A program made the translations under genes and the position numbers. A DNA stretch of 64,000 nt. Source: Calliphora vicina (lineage: Eukaryota > Arthropoda > Insecta > Diptera > Calliphoridae). The stretch covers positions 74,487,747 to 74,551,746 of the forward strand of contig NC_088784.1 in the NCBI RefSeq assembly GCF_958450345.1. Reading direction: 5' to 3'. Below the pieces are notes generated by a model, which ran no database searches, was not told the DNA's origin, and saw nothing but the letters and a program-made list of their open reading frames with translations. This document shows, piece after piece, positions 55,950 through 64,000 of this stretch. The stretch's first letter is position 1; every line of letters begins with the position of its first letter.

Positions 55950-57290
55950 CAGGGAAACCAAAATATACAAATGCATGTTTTTTCTGGTGAGTCTAATGGG
56001 CACATGGATAAGATATTTACACGTTTCAGAACTATTTAAGAATTTTGGCATCGATTTGTTAGTGCATATTTTTGCATATTTTACCCTTAAATGCATATTT
56101 TTGCATATATTTGTTTTAAGAGCATATTTATGTCATATTTTTGCGTTTTTAGAGCATATTTTACTGTTTAATAGCATATTTTGACTTTATCAAAAATAAA
56201 ATTTTGTCTTACTTATTTTTCGCTGTTGTGTTACAGGTTTTTACTTTCTTTGTTCAAAATTGAAAAATAGATGGTTTTTTTGTAATATAAAATAAGCACT
56301 ATTTTAATAATATCAAATTTGAGTTCTAATTCAAACTTAACCGTTCTTTAATATTAAGAGAATGTACAATAGTTTTCATGGTTTTCATCGTTCGTGTGAA
56401 CGTATATGGGACTCCTACAAAGACGTAAACAAGGTTATTGCAAATGTGAAAAAGGTTAAAAGATTAAAAGCTGTTAATTATTACGCCAACAATTTGAAAA
56501 AATTTGTGAAGTTATCAATGCTTTAAATGCTGAGGAGTTTCATTTTATTAACATTGCTAAAGATGCTTTAAATACACCTACAATAAAAAATTACTTAATT
56601 TTAATAACGTAAAATTTTGGATTTATTTAAACATTTATTAAAAAACTTCAAACAGCTGGGCTTACAATGACCGAACAGTATAATTTAGTGGAACAAACTT
56701 TTAAAAATATTGATAAAATACCAAATTGTAGTGTTAAAACTAATATTAAAATAAAATTTGAACAAATAATAGGAAAAAATGAAGGATTCAAAATTATAGA
56801 AAGCATTTGTAAACAGTTTAAAGGACTTTCCTCAAATCAGATTTCAAAATTAAGAGTAAAAGAAATATTATCTTTTAAATTTGCTCCTATAACATCAGTT
56901 GTTGTCGAAAGTACATTTTATATGTATAAAAATGTTTTCAGATCCAATAGAAAATTTGAAAATTTAAGTCAACATTTTGTAATTTATTGCAATAATAACC
57001 TTAATTGAAGAAGTGTCTTCATATTTATATAAAATATCATTAAAAAATACCTTTCGAGGCCTTTTCATAACTTAAGTTCCTATTGTTTTTGTGTTGTATT
57101 TATTTCTTGTTATACTTGTTATACTTGTTTTAGTTCTTGTTATTTTTGTTTATTTTATGTTACTTTACCTTTTTAGAAATGCATTGTATTGATTTTTTTA
57201 AATAAAAGATTATTATCATATTTTGAAGTTTTTACTGCATATTTAAAGCGCTTAAAATGCTTTTTTTAGAGCATATTTCCGGTTTCCCTG
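55950..57290 (+). mobile_element. hAT element (1341 bp) with perfect 8-bp duplication
   Basis: CTTATAAC flanks it on both sides (55942-55949 and 57291-57298). The ends are CAGGGAAACC and its reverse complement. The word GCATATTT/TTTGCATAT is repeated at least six times within 150 bp of the left end and again near the right end, as expected for transposase-binding sites. A remnant open frame at 56667-57008 encodes EILSFKFAPITSVVVESTFY then MYKNVFRSNRKFENLSQH, matching the C-terminal dimerisation region of hAT transposases (the APITSxxVERSFSxYKN pattern). Upstream, FHRSCERIWDSYKDVNKVIA recalls the middle of the same protein. The N-terminal zinc finger and catalytic residues are deleted. Confidence 0.88.
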
Positions 57291-57589
57291 CTTATAACTA
57301 ACAAATGTATCGCAAAATGCACATCATTTTAAAGCGTAATCAGTTTTCTTTTTAACCCAGTTAAAAAATTTAAAGTCGGACAGAGACTGACTGAGTTACA
57401 AATCGATAAGTTCACGGACATAACTGAAAACGGGTTTTTCAGAATAACTTCTGAATTTGAGGGTGTTTTGGAAATTTTTTGACACAATTTCTAATGTACT
57501 CAGCAAGCCCTATAACTTACGCTAGGTCGTTTTCCAAGTTTTTTTTTCCATCGTAGCACCGTGTAATCGTAGGAGATCGTATGTGAATC

Positions 57590-57842
57590 CATAGCGCTAA
57601 GGTAATGTTCTGTATTTGGTGGGAGCAAAAGGGTCATATCTATTATGAGCTGTTGAAATCTGACCGGATACGCACTGGGATTTTGTACCGAATGCAACTG
57701 ATTGGTTTGAAGCGAGAATTGGCAGAAAAGCGCCCAGAATATACGGTCAAACTTAATACCGTAATATTCCATCAAGACAACGCTGTACCTTAGGTTGCAA
57801 TACCTGTTAAAAAGTATTTAGAATGAAAAGTTTGGGAAATTT
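57590..57842 (+). pseudogene. Mariner family 1 transposase, middle fragment (left part of a chimera)
   Basis: Open for about 62 codons: KVMFCIWWEQKGHIYYELLK, ILYRMQLIGLKRELAEKRPE and TVIFHQDNAVP (second catalytic Asp), then VAIPVKKYLE and KVWEIW. It then passes directly into family 2 sequence at about 57843 without a terminal repeat. Confidence 0.75.
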
Positions 57843-57941
57843 GGTCCTGTCAATTGGACTTCTACAAGGTCGTGCTATTTGACTCCTCTCGCTTATTTCT
57901 TGTGGGGCCATGTGAAGTTACTCGTTAATGTGTGGCAGAAT
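57843..57941 (+). pseudogene. Mariner family 2 fragment, before the T1 insertion
   Basis: It gives GPVNWTSTRSCYLTPLAYFL then WGHVK, the conserved block carrying the third catalytic position in family 2. The equivalent sequence lies at 33684-33765. It is interrupted at 57942 by the CAGTGGGGC-ended repeat and resumes at about 59001. Confidence 0.7.
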
Positions 57942-59000
57942 CAGTGGGGCAGAATCACATATGTTTTTTTTGTAAATAAATCTGGCATTTCTAAACGGCT
58001 AAACGATCGTTATATCAAAATTTGAATATCAATGAAAATATTAGGAACAGTTTGATACACATTTATTCTGAACTATTTTTTTTTGGTTTAGATAAGTTAA
58101 TTTTTGTTTTTACAAAAAATTTTTCAAGTCAATATCTCAATTAGATTCAAAAATATGCCACTTTAAAATTCAGTCCTTCAAAAATATTGCACGTTTTCAC
58201 AAAGGTCAAAGGGAATCCCGCAATTCCTAAAAATTGGAGCGAAAATTTTATTTTTTACAATTTTGCCCACATTTCCTTCGGGGCTGGGAAACTACTTTGG
58301 GATAAATAGGGATTACATCAGGGTTTCAAAAGCTGCTTTCTGTTTTCTGATCCCAGCTTTGAGGTTTTAGAACATGTGGCCCAAAATTTAAATTTTGATA
58401 AAAAATAGGTCACATTCCGAAGGGCGTAGGGGCGACTTATTCGAAAAATAGGACATCTTTTTTATACCAGAATATTCTCCGTAAAGATGCCTTACAGAAA
58501 AATATGAAATTGTTATATGTTCTTAAAGAAACTTAATTTTTAATAAAAAAAGAGTTAAGTCACCTTTTCGCCCAAAAAGCGCCAAAAATCAATTATTTTT
58601 TGAATATTTAAATTGAAAATCTTTTATTTTTGGATCCGTACATGATATTGCTCTGAAATCGTTTGTATTTTATTCATAATATAGTTGTCTAACTAACAAA
58701 ATAAAAATTCGAGTCCATTAGGTCCAAAAGTGCGACCTATATTTTTAAAAAAGCGTACCAAGGTATGGCAAAATTTAAATTTTGAAATGCCTTTAATTTG
58801 GAAATTTGATGAGATAAATAGCACACGCATGTTTTTTCAAGACCTAGCCGAGCGCTTTCCAAATTTATAAAAATCTTTGAAATGGAATGGGGAACAAAAA
58901 AATTCACGTGTTTAAAAATTTTACATGTCGACGGTACCCTACTTTGAGCCACTATAGCGCTGCTCCTTGGCTACGCCCATGTCAAATTTTATTCCGATTG
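57942..59000 (+). mobile_element. CACAGTG-ended repeat (family T1), 1.06-kb copy
   Basis: It begins CAGTGGGGCAGAATCAC (the first CA is lost) and ends near GGACCAGCCGTT, the inverted partner of AACGGCTGGTCC at 62159 of another copy. The middle (58200-58990) matches 62170-62910 in reverse orientation, with shared blocks GCTGGGATCA, TTTTTTATCAAAATTT and CCAAGGTATGGCAAAATTTA. No coding region. It is inserted in a mariner family 2 copy whose reading frame continues on the far side. Confidence 0.7.
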
Positions 59001-59158
59001 GACCAGCCGTTTATGCCTTGGAGGCCTACATTATTCGTGTTAGTCTTGACTTACAGCCAGCAATGCTCGAAAAAGTTGACCAAAATTGGACGTCCAGAAT
59101 GCGCTTCGTTAAGAACAGCCGCGTTGTGAATATGCCAGAAGTCATATTAAAATGTTAA
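59001..59158 (+). pseudogene. Mariner family 2 transposase, C-terminus after the T1 insertion
   Basis: Open for about 50 codons to a TAA at 59156: YALEAYIIRVSLDLQPAMLE then KVDQNWTSRMRFVKNSR and MPEVILKC. This is the standard C-terminal end of insect D,D37D mariners (ENWTSRxxxxxxSRGGHMPEIIFK). Confidence 0.75.
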
Positions 59159-59329
59159 TAAAACATTTTTTTAGTAAAATTTAATTTTTTCTGTTATTTT
59201 TTAAAATTTCAAGTTTTATTGGGCTTAAAAAACATCCTGGAAGACGGAGAATAGTTTGTTTACAAGAAACCGGTTACTGGACTGTCTCTTTGTGACTAAT
59301 AAGTGAGTTTCCTGAGAACGAGTCAACTA

Positions 59330-59660
59330 CTAAGAAATACTATTAGACTGTATTTTTCTTGGTGTGTATCTGGTTGAATTGAGTACTAGAAGATGTCTAT
59401 TCTACTGACTATTTTGGGCTTAGGACACGTACATGTTAAAATAACTGGTCATGTAGCTAATCAAGTAACCAGTTAGGTAGCTAGTAAAGTAACTGTCTAT
59501 GTGTAACAGGTATGTGTATCCCATCCAATTGACTTGCACTTTAGGACACGCACATATTAAAATAATTATTTATGAAGCTAATTATGTAACAAGTGGAGAC
59601 CCTAAATAATAAATAAAATCACTAGTTCGGGACAGTCAACCAGAACTGCTGGGTATCTGA
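59330..59660 (+). repeat. ACTGCTGGG-ended dispersed repeat, copy 3
   Basis: Matches 3590-3885: TTGAGTACTAGAAGATGTCT, AATCAAGTAACCAGTTAGGT, ACTAGTTCGGGACAGTCAAC and CAGAACTGCTGGGTATC. A short internal duplication of the TTAGGACACG-ACAT-TTAAAATAA block (59427, 59560) is present. Confidence 0.6.
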
Positions 59661-60480
59661 AAAACTGCTGGGAGTTGTAATTCACGAACAGACAAAAGTA
59701 CATTTTATTTGTAATTTCTAGACTGATACTCAGACACAGGCACTAGGCATTAAATCCCCAAAGAACTAAAATCAATTATAAACACATTTATATGCCAAAC
59801 ATATATAAGAAAGGTAGCAGCCATTATTAGACGCCCCATTTAACCAACATAAACATACCGCGCACATTAAAATTTTACATCCAAACCATATATTCCGCCG
59901 AAGTATCGCAACATTGATATTAATATGAATCCTGTTGATAGAGATGTTTTGCAGAATGGTATTACTAGTGCTGCTGCTGTTAGATGTGTCTGTCGATGGC
60001 ATTGGCAATAAGTATTGAGGCTATGGCCACCATAAAAAACAATTTACACCTTAATTTAAGTATATTTATGGGCTCAATTATTTTAAATTGTCTTGTAATA
60101 TTCTTGTAAGACAACCAGCCAACCACCACTTCAATTCAATTCACGTTACTTCACATTTTTTCTTTGATACAAATTTTATTAAATATTTATGGAAAATCTA
60201 TAAAAAAAACATGTAATGAGATTACTTTGTTGCTTGCTCAAGATACTGCGGCAGTTAGTTGGGGGGAAAAATATTAAATATTGAAAAAATATGGAGGTTG
60301 AAAAATATGAAGATGAGACAGCCTAGAGTGAACAACTTTTGGGAGACCTTTATTTTGAACTGTTTCTAGTTCTAATGGCGATGAAATGTTTTTTTTTGTT
60401 TTTTATTATTACAAGCCTTTATTTAATCTGCAATGTTTGTTTGTTTTTAAGTCTAAATTTGTAACTGTATTTTTTTTTGC
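59661..60480. other. No supported gene
   Basis: Apparently unique sequence with a fairly balanced composition. A short minus-strand frame near 60030-59980 (MVAIASILIANAIDRHI) could be part of a 5' exon but has no supporting splice or homology evidence. Confidence 0.3.
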
Positions 60481-61260
60481 TTGGACGAGCACTCAGGGGA
60501 TGACCACTACTCATGCAATGCATTGTGGGGGTACTAGGAAAATAGGTTATGGGAAGGAGGATAGAGGGAGTAGTGTTTGTGGACATTTGATTTGAATTTT
60601 CCTACATTGAAAGGGACAGGAAATACACATACGGACGGCACGGCTAAAAAACGAATTTTCTCTGTAGTGTGTTGTGCGATTCACTGACCAATGGATGTGC
60701 CCCCGCTGATGATCGCGTATTTCGTAAGAAACTACGGGTATCGGGAACAAGTTCCCTAATTTCATCAGAACACATTCCATTATAGTATCGATAGAACAGT
60801 GAAACACAACCCACATTGCGACGATGCTCCAGAGAATCAATAGAGCTGGATACCCTACTGTCGCCGATAAGACCTTCGCCCTCTCCTGTACGCGGTCGAG
60901 TAACTCCAAAATAGACTTCGAAGCACCGGTCCATACATGAGAGTTGTATTCCATTTTGGGTCGGATATAAGTGGTGTGAATAGTAAGGAGATCAGATGAA
61001 GTGAAGTATTTCTTACACCGTCTTAGAAAACCGGAACACTTGAATGCTTCTTTCGACACTTGAAATATATGTTTTGTCCAGCGAACATCACACTGAATTC
61101 TCATGCCTAGAACATCGAGAGCTTCTGATTCCTTAATATTTACACCACCAATAGAAACAGATGAAGCAACATGATCTGTCGTGCGTTTGTATGTTAACAT
61201 ACAACATTGAGTCTTACGTGCATTAAAATCGACTCTGTTCGCAAGAACCAGTTCTCATAT
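60481..61260 (-). pseudogene. Non-LTR retrotransposon (same family as 14596-16185), RT end
   Basis: A 217-codon minus-strand frame (61200-60547) is nearly intact: SVSIGGVNIKESEALDVLGM, IQCDVRWTKHIFQVSKEAFK, RCKKYFTSSDLLTIHTTYIR, PKMEYNSHVWTGASKSILEL, then LLDRVQERA. This is the C-terminal part of the reverse transcriptase that precedes the RNase H region. Compared with the copy at 14596 it has fewer stops and looks younger. The copy ends at about 60481, before the RNase H part, so it is truncated at both sides. Confidence 0.78.
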
Positions 61261-61725
61261 TTGATGACAATGCTATATTCTGTTTGAAATTTCGATGTTA
61301 AGTTCGAAAAATTGTTAAAGCTATTAAAATAATGTCTAGATCAACGCATAAACTTGTGACAATGTAACACTATGTTCGAAAATTCGAAATTGTATTCGAA
61401 ATTATGTTCGAAATTTTTTGAAAGTTGTTAAAATAATCTCTAAATCATGAGGTTTCATGAAAAAATAATTTTAATTTCATTTGAGGCCATTTTTTTACAT
61501 TTTTCAATTTCGAACATAAAAATTTTGAAAAAAAAAATTTTAAAAATTTAATGAATTTTAAAGTTTTTTTTAAGGATATAAGCTATTTGAGATATATTTT
61601 CGAAAATTCTGATTTAAATTCCAAATATGTTTTCAAGGAGTTCTAAAAAAAAAAAAAATTAAAAATTAAAAAACATCTTTTTATTTAATTGTTCTAAAAC
61701 AAGAAAATATTCTTTGAATTTATTA
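61261..61725. other. No gene; TTCGAAA-rich sequence
   Basis: The word TTCGAAA(TT) recurs about ten times between 61290 and 61440, a degenerate short repeat. AT-rich after that. Confidence 0.4.
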
Positions 61726-62107
61726 TTGGGTGTATGACATTTTGAAACATTTCTACAATATAAATTTACTGAAAGTGTTGGCCCTTGTTAGCTATGACCT
61801 TTTCCCATCTTTCAGGCAACATATGGATTCCGAGTGAAAAGAACTGCTCATCTTTTGAGGCCACAAATGAATCAAGCCAATTTCGGATCTTATGTTCCAA
61901 AGTAAAGCGTCTACTAGAGTGATCGTTGTGCAGCGATCGAAACAAATAGTAGTTGGACGGGGCGCGGTCTGGATTATAAAGCGGATGAGGCAAAACTTCC
62001 CAACCACTTCATTCTAATAGGTATTACAACATTTGGCCGAGTGTTGTCATGATGGAGTATTATGGTTTCATGTCTGGCCGGATATTCTGTTCGTATTTCG
62101 GCCAATG
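61726..62107 (-). pseudogene. Mariner family 1 transposase, C-terminal copy with terminal repeat
   Basis: The terminal repeat TTGGGTGTATGACATTTTG starts at 61726. On the minus strand the frames give HDNTRPNVV-like sequence, VGKFCLIRFIIQTAPRPTTI in one frame and PHPLYNPDRAPSNYYLFRSL in another (third catalytic Asp region), then HKIRNWLDSFVASKDEQFFS and MLPERWEKVIANKGQHF. This is the best-preserved C-terminus of this family in the window. The N-terminal half is replaced by T1 sequence at 62108. Confidence 0.82.
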
Positions 62108-63150
62108 CACAGTGGGGCAAAATCAATTTTTTTTGGAAATAAATCTGGCATTTCTAAACGGCTGGTCCGAAAGGGATACAATTTGACGTGAGCATAGCCA
62201 AGGAGCAAAGTAGGGTACCTTCGACATGTACAATTTTTAAACGCATGCAATTTTTTTTGTTTTCAACCCAATTTCAAAGATATTTTTTTTATAGCGTGTG
62301 GTATTTATCTCTTCTAATTTCCGATTTATAGGCATTTCAAAATTTAAATTTTGCCATACCTTGGTCCACTTTTTTAAAAATATAGGTCGTACTTTTGGTC
62401 CGAACAGACTCGAATTTTTTTCTGTTAGTTAGACAAATAAATTACCAAAAATATACAGAAGATTTCAAAGTAATATCGATTATGAATCCAAAAATAAACC
62501 ATTTTCAATTTAAGAATTCAAAAAATAGTAGGCTTTTGCTGGTTTTTAGGGGGGAAAGGTGACTTTTTAAAAAAAACTTTCTTTAAGAACATATAACAAT
62601 TTTATGGTTTTCTGTAAGGTATCCTTACATAGAACATTTTGGTGTAAAACATGTCCTTTTTTCGAAAATGTGGTCCCTACGAGCTTCGAAAATTGACCTA
62701 TTTTTTATCAAAATTTCAAATTTGGGCCACATATTCTAAAATCTCAAAGCTGGGATCATAAAAAGGAAAGCTGCTTTGGAAACCTTGATGTGTTCCCTAT
62801 TTAACCCCAAAGTATTTTCCCAGCCCGAAGGAAATGCGGACGCATTTAAAACATTTCATATTTGAGATTTTCGTTACAATTTATAGGAATTTCGGGATTA
62901 CCTTTAACCTTTTAACAAATATTTTGTACAATTTGTTGTTTAGAATGGCAAGTTGTTAATAAATAAAGATTTTATTACATATTTATTGAGTTTCCAAAAC
63001 TAAAATTTGTATCAAAATTTTAATAAGATTGCAGATATTAGGAACAATTTGATCCACATGTATTCCGAACTAATTTATTGTTTAGATAAGTTAATTTCTG
63101 GTCTTATAATTTCAAGTCAATATCTCCATTAGATATAAAATTATGCAACC
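62108..63150 (-). mobile_element. CACAGTG-ended repeat (family T1), rearranged copy
   Basis: The left end reads CACAGTGGGGCAAAATCAAT, then T7GG and AAATAAATC. 62160-62910 is the reverse complement of 58200-58990. The last part, 63005-63150 (ATATTAGGAACAATTTGATC, GATAAGTTAATTTCTG, TTTCAAGTCAATATCTCCAT), matches 58025-58150 in the direct orientation, so the copy is internally rearranged relative to the other. The right terminus is not seen. Confidence 0.65.
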
Positions 63151-63790
63151 CTTCACCTTCGTGAGAAGGGTATATACATATAAGTTTGTCATTCCGTTTG
63201 TAATTTCCAGAATATAATTTTCCGACCCTATAAAGTATATATATTCTGGATCGTCTGTCTATTGAAATCAATTTTCTGAAGACCCCGGATATCTTCGGGA
63301 TCCAAATCTTCAATAATTCTGTCAGACATGCTTTCGTGATGTTTCCTATTTCAAATTAGCAAAATCGGTCCTTAAATGGCTGAGATATGAGAAAAAAATC
63401 AGGACAACCTCGATTTTTTAACTATTTTTAACCTATATCGGGATTACTAAGTCATTAATATAGACAAAATGGATATCTAATGATAGATATTTCAAAGACC
63501 TTTGCAACGACGTATATAAGACCATAGTAAGTTGGACCTACAATGGCTCAAAATCAGAAAAATTATTTTTTAACCCGAATTTTTTTTTCACCAAAAAAAA
63601 AAATTTAAAAACAAATTTTTTTTTTAAGTTTAAAAAGTAAAATTTTAAAATAACAATTCGAAAATTTTTTTTTTCCTAAAAATTAAAAATACAAATTTGG
63701 AAAAAAAAAAAATTTTTTTTACCTAAAAATATTTAAAATTTGTATTTTGAAGTATAATTTGGTGAAGGTACAGCCGAAAGACAGATATGT
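63151..63790 (+). repeat. Family S repeat, copy 6
   Basis: It starts CCCTTCACCTTCGTGAGAAG, then AAGTTTGTCATTCCGTTTGT, the TATATATATTCTGGATCG tract, AAAATCGGTCCTTAAATGGC and TAATGATAGATATTTCAAAG. It ends in mixed A/T tracts and TTTGGTGAAGGTACAGCCGA. The order is identical to the copy at 55050. Confidence 0.75.
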
Positions 63791-63807
63791 ACCCTTCAAA
63801 ATCACAT

Positions 63808-63849
63808 AAGATGCGCCATCTATTGTAAATCCCGCATTTTTAAGTCATT
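63808..63849 (-). repeat. Isolated mariner family 1 terminal repeat
   Basis: AAGATGCGCCATCTATTGTA then AATCCCGCATTTTTAAGTCA is the left end of family 1 in reverse orientation (compare 54213-54250). No transposase is attached. Confidence 0.65.
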
Positions 63850-64000
63850 TAAATTAGTTTAAACTTTGCCCTTCTCAGAATCTTATTATTATTTAACACT
63901 ACATACACTTCTATGCCATTAATGAATAAGCACTTTATAACAGCTTTTCAATTTTCTATTAAAAAACTTTATTTACTTTTACACCAGCTAAGAAAAAACA

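Noticed and set aside
59772..60008. 78-codon minus-strand frame near 59.9 kb
   Set aside because: Low-complexity Ser/Asn start and no splice or homology signal; could not be tied to the WD40 gene.

Overview
The window looks like a piece of a large, AT-rich genome of a higher (schizophoran, probably calyptrate) fly. The evidence is GT/AG introns with GTAAGT donors, GACA/GTCY-type microsatellites, and a dense layer of decayed mariner, Tc1, piggyBac, hAT, RTE-like and RNase-H-bearing non-LTR elements. The species assignment is inference.

One protein-coding gene is well supported. It lies on the minus strand from about 52.9 kb down to 39.9 kb, with possible extra exons at 53.7 kb and 26.7 kb. 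Four exons (52812-52907, 46100-47426, 45671-45987, 39921-41156) join in frame and encode the last 991 residues of a WD40-repeat protein resembling the C-terminal half of NACHT and WD repeat (NWD-type) proteins. These are about eleven WD blades, a basic linker, and a 411-residue Ser/Thr/Asn-rich tail. The N-terminal NACHT part is not seen and should lie beyond 64 kb, unless the short candidate exon at 53738-53779 is an alternative start.

Everything else is intronic or intergenic and is mostly mobile-element debris. 0-9.5 kb: non-LTR tails, mariner pieces, then an old repeat (family H) carrying three nested insertions (a MITE, a Tc1-like element with TA duplications, and a TTAA-flanked piggyBac-like element). 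10.6-18.7 kb: a 553-bp MITE, LTR pieces, a degenerate piggyBac element, a solo LTR, a non-LTR element and a second Tc1-like element. 19.7-28.1 kb: a Foldback-like element with long tandem-repeat termini, surrounded by a roughly 30-bp minisatellite. 28.1-39.1 kb: an RTE-like non-LTR remnant, a solo LTR inside a dispersed repeat with ATAT target duplications, MITEs, and a hAT-like element in a 175-bp tandem repeat. 41.5-45.1 kb: mariner pieces, a 717-bp element with CACARTG ends and AGACG duplications, and a long AAGTAC-rich minisatellite. 47.6-52.5 kb: a 4.9-kb inverted-repeat structure with a TA-flanked element in one arm, which carries an unusual small coding region. 54-64 kb: a hAT element with perfect 8-bp duplications, a chimera of two mariner families interrupted by a CACAGTG-ended repeat, and a non-LTR fragment.

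No tRNA, rRNA, CRISPR array or intact transposase gene was found. The most interesting signals are two repeat families whose ends look like recombination signal sequences (heptamer CACARTG, 22-bp spacer, A-rich nonamer), which suggests Transib-type transposition, and the TA-flanked element with its conserved-looking orphan coding region.
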